Source of the DNA: Pseudomonas sp. URIL14HWK12:I12
GTDB taxonomy: Bacteria > Pseudomonadota > Gammaproteobacteria > Pseudomonadales > Pseudomonadaceae
Direction of reading: 5' to 3'
DNA length: 64,000 nucleotides
NCBI RefSeq assembly: GCF_003097135.1
Contig: NZ_QEQL01000005.1
Location: 186,001 to 250,000, forward strand
Shown here in pieces: positions 41,962-51,302 of this stretch. A program made the translations under genes and the position numbers. Numbering within the stretch: the first letter of the stretch is position 1; every line of letters begins with the position of its first letter. Under the pieces are notes generated by a model. The model was not told the DNA's origin. It saw only the letters and a list, made by a program, of their open reading frames with translations, and ran no database searches.

Positions 41962-43824
41962 TCAGTCCTCGATATCGTCCAGGGTGCGCCCGGCCAGGGC
42001 GGCCTGGACAGTGGAATTCATACGCCGTGCAGCGAAGGCGTCGGTAAGTTGCGAGAGGCGCTTGGTCTGTGCCTCGATCGCATCGCCGTCGCTGCCCTTG
42101 GCAAGCTGCGCAAGCTCGCTGGCCTGCAGCTCGATCAGCTCGCGCTCATCGGCATCGAGCAGGCGCTCACCGTCTACTGCCAAGGCCGCAAGAACCGCCT
42201 CGACCAGGCGCTCGGCGTCTACCTGGTATTCACGCAGCTGGCGGGCGTCCTTGTCGGTGGCGGCGTGAGCGAAGGAGTCCTTGAGCATGCGAGCGATCTC
42301 GCCATCGGTCAGCCCATAGGAAGGCTTGACCTGAATGCTCGACTCCACGCCCGACGCCAGCTCCCGGGCCGACACGTTGAGCAAGCCATCGGCATCGACC
42401 TGGAAGGTCACGCGGATCTTCGCGGCACCGGCCACCATTGGCGGAATGCCGCGCAGCTCGAAACGCGCCAACGAACGGCAATCGGCGATCAATTCGCGCT
42501 CACCCTGCAGCACATGGATCATCATGGCCGTCTGGCCATCTTTGTAGGTGGTGAAGTCTTGGGCACGCGCAACCGGAATGGTGGTATTGCGCGGAATGAC
42601 TCGCTCCATCAGCCCGCCCATGGTCTCCAGGCCCAGCGACAGAGGAATCACATCCAGCAGCAACAGCTCACCGCCGTCACGGCGGTTACCGGCGAGTTGG
42701 TCGGCCTGAACCGCAGCACCCACCGCGACGACCTGGTCGGGATCTATGTCGATCAGTGGCTCACGGCCGAACAGCCCACCCACGGCCTGGCGCACGCGCG
42801 GCACCCGTGTCGAACCCCCGACCATCACCACGGCGCCTACCTGCTCCACCTCGATGCCGGCGTCGCGCACTGCGCGGCGGCAGGCCTTGAGGCTGCGTGC
42901 AATCATCGGCTCGATCAGCGCATCGAAGGTCGCGCGGCTCAGCTCACCGGCCCAGCCGGCGTAGGCCACGGGAACACACTCTGCGGTGCTGAGGCCTTCT
43001 TTTGCGGTGCAGGCGATTTCCAGCAACTGGCGCTGGGCAGCCGGCGCGAGGTCTTGGGACAGGCCTGCCTGTTCGATTACCCAGGCAGCGATGGCGTGGT
43101 CGAAGTCGTCGCCTCCCAATGCTGTATCACCGCCTGTGGCCAGCACTTCGAACACCCCAGCAGTCAGGCGCAGGATGGAAATATCGAAGGTGCCACCCCC
43201 CAGGTCGTAGATCGCCACAACGCCTTCGGCGCTCTGATCCAGGCCATAGGCGACTGCCGCAGCCGTAGGCTCGTTGAGCAGGCGCAGCACGTTCAGGCCT
43301 GCAAGGCGGGCGGCGTCCTTGGTGGCCTGGCGCTGGGCATCGTCGAAATAGGCGGGCACGGTGATGACTGCGCCCACCAGCTCGCCGCCCAGGGAAGCCT
43401 CGGCACGCAGGCGAAGAACCTTGAGGATATCAGCCGATACCTGCACCGGGCTCTTCGGCCCTTGCACCGTATCGATGAAGGGCATGTGCGACTCGCCTTC
43501 GAGGAAGCGGTACGGCAACTGCCCGCCCAGCTGCTGAACGTCGGCAACGCCGCGCCCCATCAGGCGCTTGACCGACAGCACAGTGTTGAACGGGTCGGCC
43601 GACGCGGCAGCCTTGGCGGCAGCGCCCACCTCGACGCGGTCGGCATGGTAGCGCACCGCTGAAGGCAGGATAATGGCGCCCTGATCATCGGCCAGGGGTT
43701 CGGAAAGGCCGCTGCGCACAGCAGCGACCAGCGAATTGGTAGTGCCCAGGTCGATCCCCACGGCCAGCTTGCGCTGATGCGGTTGGGGGCTCAGGCCGGG
43801 TTCGGCGATCTGCAGTAAAGCCAT
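41962..43824 (-). CDS. hscA: Hsp70-type chaperone HscA
   Basis: A 620-residue DnaK-like ATPase with VGIDLGTTNSLVAAV and IYDLGGGTFDISIL, plus substrate-binding domain. With HscB it releases clusters from IscU. Family-typical length. Confidence 0.95.
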   Translation of the reverse strand: MALLQIAEPGLSPQPHQRKLAVGIDLGTTNSLVAAVRSGLSEPLADDQGAIILPSAVRYHADRVEVGAAAKAAASADPFNTVLSVKRLMGRGVADVQQLGGQLPYRFLEGESHMPFIDTVQGPKSPVQVSADILKVLRLRAEASLGGELVGAVITVPAYFDDAQRQATKDAARLAGLNVLRLLNEPTAAAVAYGLDQSAEGVVAIYDLGGGTFDISILRLTAGVFEVLATGGDTALGGDDFDHAIAAWVIEQAGLSQDLAPAAQRQLLEIACTAKEGLSTAECVPVAYAGWAGELSRATFDALIEPMIARSLKACRRAVRDAGIEVEQVGAVVMVGGSTRVPRVRQAVGGLFGREPLIDIDPDQVVAVGAAVQADQLAGNRRDGGELLLLDVIPLSLGLETMGGLMERVIPRNTTIPVARAQDFTTYKDGQTAMMIHVLQGERELIADCRSLARFELRGIPPMVAGAAKIRVTFQVDADGLLNVSARELASGVESSIQVKPSYGLTDGEIARMLKDSFAHAATDKDARQLREYQVDAERLVEAVLAALAVDGERLLDADERELIELQASELAQLAKGSDGDAIEAQTKRLSQLTDAFAARRMNSTVQAALAGRTLDDIED

Positions 43825-43865
43825 GCTTGTCTGTTTACCAGGCGTGCGGCCGGGGCGGCACGGGG

Positions 43866-44387
43866 TTAATCGTCGAGGCGCTCTTCGAGTCGGCGCACTT
43901 CCTGCGCCAGCTTGTCGAGAAACTGCAAGCGGCGCATCAGGCGTTCGGCCTGCTCGCGCTCGGCTGGGACGTCCCAGCAGCCGGCGAAATCGTCTTCCAG
44001 GGCGCCCTGGGCGGCCTTCAGACGTTGCTTGAAGGGTGCGATACCCTCCACGTCGGCGTTGTCCTGCAGGTCCTCGAGCTCTTCACGCCACTGCATCTGC
44101 TGCATCAGGAACTCCGGATCGTGCACGGTGATTTCCTGAGGCACCTCCTGGCCACTGATGGCCAGCAGGTAACGCGCGCGGCGGGGCGCGCTCTTGAGGG
44201 TCTGATAGGCTTCGTTGAGCTCGGCCGAGCGCTCAAGCGCCTGGCGCTGCTCGGCCTCGGAGGCATCAGCGAACCGGTCGGGATGCACAGTGCGCGCAAG
44301 CTCCCGGTAGCGCGTAGCCAGGTGGTCAAGGTCCAGACGAAAGGCTGGCTTGAGCTCGAACAAAGCGTAATGGCAAGGAGTACCCAC
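43866..44387 (-). CDS. hscB: J-domain co-chaperone HscB
   Basis: A 173-residue protein with a J domain (residues 1-75) containing the HPD motif (RTVHPDRFADAS) and a C-terminal helical IscU-binding domain. The start is the GTG at 44387 (GTPCHYALF), placed after a GAGG site; the longer frame to 44426 would overlap iscA and is not like the family. Confidence 0.93.
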   Translation of the reverse strand: MGTPCHYALFELKPAFRLDLDHLATRYRELARTVHPDRFADASEAEQRQALERSAELNEAYQTLKSAPRRARYLLAISGQEVPQEITVHDPEFLMQQMQWREELEDLQDNADVEGIAPFKQRLKAAQGALEDDFAGCWDVPAEREQAERLMRRLQFLDKLAQEVRRLEERLDD

Positions 44388-44395
44388 GGCTAACC

Positions 44396-44719
44396 TCAAA
44401 CGTTGAAGCTTTCGCCGCAGCCGCACTCACCGCGCACATTGGGGTTGTTGAACTTGAAGCCCTCGTTCAAGCCCTCGCGTACGAAGTCCAGCTCGGTGCC
44501 ATCCAGGTAAACCAGGCTCTTGGGATCGATAACGACCTTCAAGCCATGGGTTTCGAACACCTGGTCTTCACCGCCCGCTTCGTCCACGAACTCCAGCACG
44601 TACGCAAGGCCAGAGCAGCCAGTGGTGCGAACGCCCAAACGAATGCCGTCACCCTTGCCGCGCCCTTGCAGGGAACGGCGCACATGGTTGGCGGCAGCTT
44701 CGGTCATGGTGATAGCCAT
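44396..44719 (-). CDS. iscA: A-type Fe-S carrier protein IscA
   Basis: A 107-residue A-type carrier with the three conserved cysteines in TTGCSGLAY and ECGCGESFNV. It carries clusters to target enzymes. Located between hscB and iscU. Confidence 0.96.
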   Translation of the reverse strand: MAITMTEAAANHVRRSLQGRGKGDGIRLGVRTTGCSGLAYVLEFVDEAGGEDQVFETHGLKVVIDPKSLVYLDGTELDFVREGLNEGFKFNNPNVRGECGCGESFNV

Positions 44720-44736
44720 TGGAACTCCTCAGCCGC

Positions 44737-45123
44737 TCAGAGCAGGCCTTTCTTCTGCTTGTAATCGCGCACAGCCGCCTTGATGGCGTCTTCGGCGAGC
44801 ACGGAGCAGTGAATCTTCACAGGCGGCAAAGCCAGTTCCTCGGCCAGCTGCGTATTCTTGATGGTCGCAGCTTCGTCGAGCGTCTTGCCTTTCATCCACT
44901 CAGTCGCAAGCGAGCTGGAGGCGATGGCCGAGCCGCAGCCGTAGGTTTTGAATTTGGCGTCTTCGATCACGCCTTGGCCGTTGACCTTGATCTGCAGCTG
45001 CATGACGTCGCCGCACGCCGGGGCGCCGACCATGCCGGTACCGACATCAGGGTCTGCTTTGTCGAACTTGCCGACATTGCGCGGGTTTTCGTAGTGGTCG
45101 ATGACCTTTTCGCTGTAAGCCAT
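44737..45123 (-). CDS. iscU: Fe-S cluster scaffold IscU
   Basis: A 128-residue scaffold with ligands C37 (GAPACGDVM), C63 (YGCGSAIASSSLATEW) and C106 (KIHCSVLAEDA). It receives sulfur from IscS and builds clusters. Confidence 0.97.
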   Translation of the reverse strand: MAYSEKVIDHYENPRNVGKFDKADPDVGTGMVGAPACGDVMQLQIKVNGQGVIEDAKFKTYGCGSAIASSSLATEWMKGKTLDEAATIKNTQLAEELALPPVKIHCSVLAEDAIKAAVRDYKQKKGLL

Positions 45124-45210
45124 GGTGTGTCTATCCTCTCAACTCATCAGTTGTCGCTCTGGGGCCCGCAGGGGGCGGCCCTTGCCAGGCCCGCGACGGC
45201 GACTTGAATG

Positions 45211-46425
45211 TCAGTGCGCAGCCCACTCGATCTTGGACAGGTCAACCCCGTCCTTGTACATGTCCCACAGTGGAGACAGCTCGCGCAGCTTGGTCACGGC
45301 GGTGCGCACCTGCGCAGCGGCGTAGTCGATCTCTTCTTCGGTGGTGAAGCGGCCGAAGGCAAAACGGATGGAACTGTGTGCCAGCTCGTCGTTGCGACCC
45401 AGCGCGCGCAGCACATACGAAGGCTCAAGGGAGGCCGACGTGCACGCCGAGCCGGAAGACACGGCCAGGTCCTTCAGGGACATGATCAGCGACTCGCCTT
45501 CGACATAGTTGAAGCTCAGGTTCAGGTTGTGCGGCACACGCTGGGTGAGGCTGCCGTTGACGTACAGCTCTTCAAGGTCCTCGACCTGCTTGTAGAAACG
45601 CTCGGACAGCGCTTTTACGTGCGCGGTGTCCTTGGCCATGTCTTCTTTGGCGATACGGAACGCTTCACCCATGCCTACGATCTGGTGAGTCGGCAGGGTG
45701 CCCGAACGCATGCCACGCTCGTGGCCACCGCCATGCATGGTCGCCTCAAGGCGTACACGCGGCTTGCGGCTGACATACAGCGCGCCGATCCCTTTGGGCC
45801 CGTAGGCCTTGTGGGCCGAGAAAGACATCAGGTCGACCTTGAGCTTGCCCATGTCGATCTCGACCTTGCCAGCCGATTGCGCACCGTCAACGTGGAACAG
45901 CACACCGCGGCTGCGGGTCAGCTCGCCGATGGCGGCGATGTCATTCACAGTGCCGATTTCGTTGTTCACATGCATGATCGACACGAGGATGGTGTCTTCA
46001 CGCAGCGCCGCTTCGACCATCGATGCGGTGATCAGGCCGTCTTCACCCGGTTCGAGGTAAGTGACCTCGAAGCCTTCACGCTCGAGCTGGCGAGCGGTGT
46101 CGAGCACGGCCTTGTGTTCGATCTTGCTGGTGATCAGGTGCTTGCCCTTGCCCGAATAAAAGTGCGCCACGCCTTTGATGGCGAGGTTGTCGGATTCGGT
46201 GGCACCGCTGGTCCAGACAATTTCGCGCGGGTCGGCGTTGATCAGGTCGGCCACTTGGCGGCGTGCATTCTCTACGGCCTCTTCAGCTTTCCAGCCAAAG
46301 ACGTGCGAGCGCGATGCCGGGTTACCGAAGTTGCCGTCGAGGGTCAGGCACTCGACCATCTTCTGGGCAACGCGGGGGTCGACCGGCGTGGTGGCGGAAT
46401 AATCGAGGTAAATCGGCAACTTCAT
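45211..46425 (-). CDS. iscS: Cysteine desulfurase IscS
   Basis: A 404-residue PLP enzyme. H104 (IEHKAV), the lysine in SFSAHKAYGPKG and the loop cysteine in SSGSACTSASL are present. It supplies sulfur for Fe-S clusters and tRNA thiolation. Confidence 0.97.
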   Translation of the reverse strand: MKLPIYLDYSATTPVDPRVAQKMVECLTLDGNFGNPASRSHVFGWKAEEAVENARRQVADLINADPREIVWTSGATESDNLAIKGVAHFYSGKGKHLITSKIEHKAVLDTARQLEREGFEVTYLEPGEDGLITASMVEAALREDTILVSIMHVNNEIGTVNDIAAIGELTRSRGVLFHVDGAQSAGKVEIDMGKLKVDLMSFSAHKAYGPKGIGALYVSRKPRVRLEATMHGGGHERGMRSGTLPTHQIVGMGEAFRIAKEDMAKDTAHVKALSERFYKQVEDLEELYVNGSLTQRVPHNLNLSFNYVEGESLIMSLKDLAVSSGSACTSASLEPSYVLRALGRNDELAHSSIRFAFGRFTTEEEIDYAAAQVRTAVTKLRELSPLWDMYKDGVDLSKIEWAAH

Positions 46426-46470
46426 TTGTATCTCTCTCCTATCAGGCTCGCGCGCCGCTTCTAAAGGCGG

Positions 46471-46965
46471 TCAGTCGACGAAGGACGTTTCTATTTTGTC
46501 CAGAATCGGCGCACGCGCGGTGTTACAGCGGCGCAGGTCCTGACGCTGGGCCACTTCCTGCACCTCACGACGGGTGACAAGGTCGGCCAAACTGATACCA
46601 CTCAGGAACTCGTGAATCTGCTGGCTCAGGTCGAGCCAGAGGTGATGGGTGAGGCAGGTGTCGCCAGAATGGCAATCGCCCATGCCCTGGCAACGAGTGG
46701 CATCTACCGACTCGTTGACCGCATCGATCACCTGAGCGACCTGAATGCCTTGCATGTCTCGTGACAATTGATAGCCGCCGCCCGGGCCTCGCACACTGGA
46801 CACCAGGTTGGAGCGCCGAAGGCGGGCGAACAATTGCTCGAGGTAGGAAAGTGAAATGCCCTGACGCTCGGAAATGTCGGCCAGCGAGACGGGGCCGCGC
46901 TGCGCGTGCAGGGCCAGGTCGAGCATGGCGGTCACGGCGTATCGGCCTTTGGTGGTCAGTCGCAT
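46471..46965 (-). CDS. iscR: Fe-S responsive regulator IscR
   Basis: A 164-residue Rrf2-family regulator with winged helix (MRLTTKGRYAVTAMLDLA) and three clustered cysteines (CQGMGDCHSGDTC) that bind a [2Fe-2S] cluster. It represses its own operon when clusters are plentiful; the site upstream fits. Confidence 0.95.
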   Translation of the reverse strand: MRLTTKGRYAVTAMLDLALHAQRGPVSLADISERQGISLSYLEQLFARLRRSNLVSSVRGPGGGYQLSRDMQGIQVAQVIDAVNESVDATRCQGMGDCHSGDTCLTHHLWLDLSQQIHEFLSGISLADLVTRREVQEVAQRQDLRRCNTARAPILDKIETSFVD

Positions 46966-47009
46966 GGAATCGTTACCACGGGTTGCGAGAAAAGGTTCAC
47001 GATGTGGCG

Positions 47010-47067
47010 AGTATGCGATTCCCGAGTAAAAGAGTCAACTATAAGACCTAGTGAATTACTCGGGAAT
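47010..47067 (-). promoter_or_regulatory. iscR promoter with IscR type 1 binding sites
   Basis: On the minus strand, TTGACT (47038-47033) and CATACT (47015-47010) are separated by 17 bases. The site 47018-47042 (ATAGTTGACT ... TCGGGAAT) closely matches the known IscR type 1 site and covers the -35 box. A second related element lies at 47041-47067. Confidence 0.8.
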
Positions 47068-47118
47068 GCCAGCGAAGCGGCGACGGATGATATCACAGCT
47101 TCGTGGCAATACAGCCGC

Positions 47119-47910
47119 TTACGGCTGGGTAGCGTGCTCAGCCTGGGGCTCGCCTTTGACGCAGTCAAAATCCTCGTCACGCAGTGCCGGCAGCTCTTTG
47201 GCGCAATAGTCGCTGCCCAGGCGGGTCAGCGCGCCACACATGCCCTCAAGGCGGCTATCCACTGCATGCAGGTGGTCAAGCAACTGGCCCACGGCGCGCG
47301 CTACCGGGTCGGGCATTTCGCCGGCAACGCCGTAGGCGTCAAAACCGATCTTCTCGGCCATGGCCTTGCGTTGGGCATCGAGCGCATCATCGGGCCCACC
47401 CTTGACGATGATCTTGGCAGGAATCCCGACAGCCGTAGCGCCTGCCGGCACGGCCTTGGTGACCACGGCGTTGGAGCCGATCTTGGCACCGGCACCCACC
47501 GTGAAGGGCCCAAGCACCTTGGCGCCCGCGCCCACCACTACGCCATCCTCCAGGGTGGGGTGGCGCTTGCCGGCATTCCAGCTGGTGCCGCCCAGGGTCA
47601 CGCCCTGGTAAAGCGTGACGTCATCCCCCAGCTCCGCAGTTTCGCCGATCACGATCCCCATTCCGTGATCGATGAAAAACCGCCGCCCGATTCGCGCACC
47701 CGGGTGAATTTCGATACCGGTGAGCCAGCGGCTGAAGTTGGAGACCGAGCGCGCCAGCCACTTCCAGCGGCGCACCCACAACGCGTGCGCCGCTCGGTGC
47801 AGCCAGATCGCATGCAGCCCGGGGTAGCAGGTCAGCACCTCGATGGCATTACGTGCAGCCGGGTCACGGTGGAAAACACTTCGGATGTCTTCTCGCATGC
47901 GCTCGAACAT
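47119..47910 (-). CDS. cysE: Serine O-acetyltransferase
   Basis: CysE makes O-acetylserine, the direct cysteine precursor. The 263-residue protein has the left-handed beta-helix with hexapeptide repeats (IHPGARIGRRFFIDHG, VGAGAKVLGPFTVG). Next to the isc operon, as often in proteobacteria. Confidence 0.94.
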   Translation of the reverse strand: MFERMREDIRSVFHRDPAARNAIEVLTCYPGLHAIWLHRAAHALWVRRWKWLARSVSNFSRWLTGIEIHPGARIGRRFFIDHGMGIVIGETAELGDDVTLYQGVTLGGTSWNAGKRHPTLEDGVVVGAGAKVLGPFTVGAGAKIGSNAVVTKAVPAGATAVGIPAKIIVKGGPDDALDAQRKAMAEKIGFDAYGVAGEMPDPVARAVGQLLDHLHAVDSRLEGMCGALTRLGSDYCAKELPALRDEDFDCVKGEPQAEHATQP

Positions 47911-47911
47911 T

Positions 47912-48670
47912 TCAAGGCTCCTTACGCTTGTGAGGTTCGCCCCGCACCGCTTTCTGCGTCTCGGTCAGGATGCCTCGCAGGATGTTCATTTCGGTTTGGT
48001 CCACAGTGCTGCGACCAAAGAGGCGGCGCAGCCTGGCCATCAGGTGGCGAGGGTTCGCAGGGTCGAGGAAACCTACCTGCACAAGCGTGGCCTCCAGATG
48101 CCGATAGAAACCTTCCATTTCATCCATGGTGGCAAGTGCCGGGCCAGCGCTACCCTGCTCTGCCGCAGGCTTGCCCTGCCCGGCCAGCCAGGCGCAACGC
48201 ACTTCATAGGCCAGCACCTGCACCGCAGCGGCGAGGTTCAGCGAGCTGAAGGCTGGGTCGGATGGAATATGCACATGAAAATGACAGCGCTGCAGCTCAT
48301 CGTTGGTGAGCCCCGCGTGCTCGCGGCCGAATACCAGCGCAACGTGCTGGTCGCCAGCGGCCGCCTGCACGGTTTTTTCCCCGCATTCACGCGGCTCCAG
48401 CATCGGCCAGGGCAGGCTGCGGTCCCGCGCACTGGTGCCCAGCACCAGCGAGCACCCTGCCAGAGCCTCTTCAAGGGTGGCTACCACGCGGGCACTGGCG
48501 AGCACGTCGTCGGCGCCGGAGGCGCGGGCGCTGGCCTCAGGTGAAGGGAACGCCACCGGATCGACCAGCACCAGCTGCGCCAGCCCCATGTTCTTCATGG
48601 CACGGGCCGCCCCGCCGATATTGCCAGGGTGGCTGGTGTTGACCAGCACGACACGGATGTTCTGCAGCAC
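47912..48670 (-). CDS. trmJ: tRNA (cytidine/uridine-2'-O-)-methyltransferase TrmJ
   Basis: A SPOUT-class methyltransferase, 252 residues, methylating position 32 of certain tRNAs. LVNTSHPGNIGGAARAMKNM and ALVFGREHAGLTNDEL are typical. The start chosen is the GTG at 48670 (LQNIRVVLVNTSH), as in relatives; the frame is open further up but without support. Confidence 0.9.
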   Translation of the reverse strand: MLQNIRVVLVNTSHPGNIGGAARAMKNMGLAQLVLVDPVAFPSPEASARASGADDVLASARVVATLEEALAGCSLVLGTSARDRSLPWPMLEPRECGEKTVQAAAGDQHVALVFGREHAGLTNDELQRCHFHVHIPSDPAFSSLNLAAAVQVLAYEVRCAWLAGQGKPAAEQGSAGPALATMDEMEGFYRHLEATLVQVGFLDPANPRHLMARLRRLFGRSTVDQTEMNILRGILTETQKAVRGEPHKRKEP

Positions 48671-48817
48671 GTCAAGGCGCTCTTGGTTCGCAAAGAGGGC
48701 CACAGATACTACAGAAGCGACGAAAACAACGCCACGCACTGCGTGACGCTCTTTTTACCGGCGTAGTTTCTGGTAGAATGCCCGGCTCTTTTTTAACGTC
48801 CCCAGGTGAACACATCC

Positions 48818-49633
48818 ATGCAGCCCATGCTGAATATCGCGCTGCGCGCCGCCCGCAGCGCCAGTGAACTGATCTTCCGCTCCATCGAGCGCCTGGATAC
48901 CCTCAAGGTGGATGAAAAGGGCGCCAAGGATTACGTCAGCGAAGTCGATCGCGCCGCCGAGCGCCTGATCGTCGAAGCCCTGCGCAAGGCCTACCCCACC
49001 CACGGCATCCTGGGCGAAGAAAGCGGCCTGCATGCCGGCTCCGGCGAAGGCGCCGAATACCTCTGGGTGATCGACCCGCTCGATGGCACCACCAACTTCG
49101 TGCGCGGCGTACCCCACTTCGCTGTCAGCATCGCCTGCAAATACCGCGGCCGCCTCGAGCACGCCGTGGTGCTCGACCCGGTTCGCCAAGAAGAATTCAC
49201 CGCCAGCCGCGGCCATGGCGCGCAGGTCAACGGGCGCCGCATGCGCGTCAGCAGCCGCACCAGCCTCGAAGGCGCACTGCTGGGTACTGGCTTTCCGTTC
49301 CGCGACAACCAGATGGATCACCTCGACAACTACCTGGGCATGTTCCGCAGCCTGGTCGGCCAGACCGCCGGCATCCGTCGCGCCGGTGCCGCCAGCCTCG
49401 ATCTGGCCTATGTCGCCGCTGGCCGCTTCGATGCCTTCTGGGAGTCGGGCCTGTCGGAATGGGACATGGCAGCCGGTGCGCTGCTGATTCAGGAAGCAGG
49501 CGGCCTGGTAAGTGATTTCACCGGCGGCCACGACTTCCTCGAAAAAGGCCATGTCGTAGCAGGCAACATCAAGTGCTTCAAGGCGGTGCTGACTGCCATC
49601 CAGCCGCACCTGCCGGCCTCGATCAAGCGCTGA
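48818..49633 (+). CDS. suhB: Inositol-1-monophosphatase SuhB
   Basis: A 271-residue phosphatase with metal site motifs WVIDPLDGTTNF and WESGLSEWDMAAGALL. SuhB in bacteria also aids rRNA antitermination. The start is ATG 48818 (MQPMLNIALRAARS), following AGGTGA; GTG 48806 is an alternative. Divergent from trmJ. Confidence 0.94.
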   Translation: MQPMLNIALRAARSASELIFRSIERLDTLKVDEKGAKDYVSEVDRAAERLIVEALRKAYPTHGILGEESGLHAGSGEGAEYLWVIDPLDGTTNFVRGVPHFAVSIACKYRGRLEHAVVLDPVRQEEFTASRGHGAQVNGRRMRVSSRTSLEGALLGTGFPFRDNQMDHLDNYLGMFRSLVGQTAGIRRAGAASLDLAYVAAGRFDAFWESGLSEWDMAAGALLIQEAGGLVSDFTGGHDFLEKGHVVAGNIKCFKAVLTAIQPHLPASIKR

Positions 49634-49651
49634 TCACTGCACACGCCTCAC

Positions 49652-49680
49652 AAAAAAAGCACCTCGAAGGTGCTTTTTTT
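49652..49680 (+). terminator. Terminator of suhB
   Basis: AAAAAAAGCACC, loop TCGA, GGTGCTTTTTTT: a textbook stem and T tract. Confidence 0.92.
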
Positions 49681-49699
49681 GTGGATGGCAAAATCAGAG

Positions 49700-50257
49700 T
49701 TACTGGGCTTGCTGCCCCGGCTGGCCTTGAGTCAGAACCAGCTGGCCCTGCTGGTTAACCGGAATGCTCGAGCCTGGGTCGTGGTCCATGCGAACCTGGC
49801 CTACCTGGCCTTTGAGCTGATACTTCACGTTGTAGCCAACCACCTTGTCGCTGATGTCGTTGACCGTGTTGCAGCGGGTCTCGGTGGTGGTGTAGGTGTC
49901 GTTGTTCTGCATGTGCTCTTGCACTTTGTTGCCTGCATAGCCACCGCCTACGGCACCTGCCACGGTGGCAATCTTCTTGCCATTACCGCCGCCTACCTGG
50001 TTACCCAGCAGACCGCCCGCAACCGCACCCACCACGCTACCAATGATCTGGTGCTGGTCCTGGACGGGGCGCCGGCGCGTCACATTGACTTGCTCGCATT
50101 CTTTACGAGGCGTTTTGATCTGTTCCTTGATCGGTTCGGACGCCAACACGACGGCGTTTTCAGGTCCTTTGTTCACGAGGCTGTAGGTCGCCACTGCACC
50201 CCCGGCGGTCACACCGACAGTACCCAGCACTGCACCAATCAGCAACGATTTGTTCAC
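49700..50257 (-). CDS. Glycine-zipper outer-membrane-type protein
   Basis: A 185-residue protein with an N-terminal hydrophobic segment and a glycine-zipper 2TM region (SVVGAVAGGLLGNQVGGGNG, and VAGAVGGGYAGNK), like PcpL/SlyB/Lpp-type envelope proteins. The start is the GTG at 50257, with AGGAGA upstream. Exact role is unknown. Confidence 0.75.
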   Translation of the reverse strand: MNKSLLIGAVLGTVGVTAGGAVATYSLVNKGPENAVVLASEPIKEQIKTPRKECEQVNVTRRRPVQDQHQIIGSVVGAVAGGLLGNQVGGGNGKKIATVAGAVGGGYAGNKVQEHMQNNDTYTTTETRCNTVNDISDKVVGYNVKYQLKGQVGQVRMDHDPGSSIPVNQQGQLVLTQGQPGQQAQ

Positions 50258-50320
50258 GTTAGTCTCTCCTGAAGTATGGCGCCGCACAGTGGCGGCTAAC
50301 CCCAAGCCTTGGAGCAACAA

Positions 50321-50351
50321 AAAAGGCGCAAGTTCAATACTTGCGCCTTTT
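50321..50351. terminator. Bidirectional terminator between secF and glycine-zipper gene
   Basis: AAAAGGCGCAAGT, loop TCAAT, ACTTGCGCCTTTT forms a long stem with A/T ends, about 27 bases past the secF stop. Confidence 0.8.
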
Positions 50352-50377
50352 CATGGGCTTAGTGGCTTACCAGAGGG

Positions 50378-51292
50378 TCAGGGCCGGTCGTCCACTACAT
50401 CCTTGGTTGCTGGCGGAATGAGGTCATCGCTCGAAAGCTTCAGCCAGATCAGCACCACGTTGGCAATGTAGATGGAGGAGTAAGTGCCAGCCATCACACC
50501 AATGAACAGCGCCAGGGAGAAGCCGAACAGGTTGTCACCCCCGAAGATCAACAGGGCACTGATCGCCAGCAAGGTCGAAACCGAGGTAGCGATGGTGCGC
50601 AGCAGCGTCTGGGTAGTGGAAACGTTGATGTTTTCGATCAACGACGCCTTGCGCAGCACGCGGAAGTTCTCACGCACCCGGTCGAACACGACGATGGTGT
50701 CGTTGAGCGAGTAGCCGATGATTGCCAGTACCGCAGCCAGCACCGTCAGGTCGAACTGAATCTGGAAGAACGACAGAATACCCATGGTCACGACCACGTC
50801 GTGGATCAGCGATACGATCGCGCCCACGGCGAACTTCCACTGAAAGCGGAAGGCCAGGTACACCAACACGCCGCCCAGCGCCAACAGCATGCCCAGGCCG
50901 CCCTGGTCGCGCAGCTCTTCGCCCACCTGCGGGCCGACGAACTCCACACGTTTCACGGTGGCTGGGTTGTCGCCGCCGAACTTCTGCAGCGCAGCGGCCA
51001 CTTCGTTGCCCAGCTTGGCGTCGTCGCCTGGCATGCGCACCAGCAGCTCGTTGGCCGAACCGAAGGTCTGCACCACAGCTTCGTGGTAGCCGGCCTTGGC
51101 CAGCTCCTCACGCACCGCGCCCAGGTCAGCGGCCTTCGGGTAGGTCAGCTCGATCTGGGTACCGCCAGTGAAGTCCAGGCCGAGGTTGATGCCTTTGTGA
51201 AACCAGCTGAACAACGCCAGGATGGTCAGGAACACGGTCAGGGCGAACGCGACATTGCGCACGCCCATGAAGTTGATGGTATTGAGTTTCAT
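50378..51292 (-). CDS. secF: Protein translocase subunit SecF
   Basis: A 304-residue inner-membrane protein with six membrane segments. The GLDFTGGTQIEL start region and the GYSLNDTIVVFDRVREN stretch are typical. With SecD it uses the proton gradient to pull secreted proteins. Start ATG 51292. Confidence 0.96.
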   Translation of the reverse strand: MKLNTINFMGVRNVAFALTVFLTILALFSWFHKGINLGLDFTGGTQIELTYPKAADLGAVREELAKAGYHEAVVQTFGSANELLVRMPGDDAKLGNEVAAALQKFGGDNPATVKRVEFVGPQVGEELRDQGGLGMLLALGGVLVYLAFRFQWKFAVGAIVSLIHDVVVTMGILSFFQIQFDLTVLAAVLAIIGYSLNDTIVVFDRVRENFRVLRKASLIENINVSTTQTLLRTIATSVSTLLAISALLIFGGDNLFGFSLALFIGVMAGTYSSIYIANVVLIWLKLSSDDLIPPATKDVVDDRP

Positions 51293-51302
51293 CGCGAGCC
51301 CC

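Noticed and set aside
41551..43662. 703-codon plus-strand frame over fdx and hscA
   Set aside because: Shadow of the isc operon genes.
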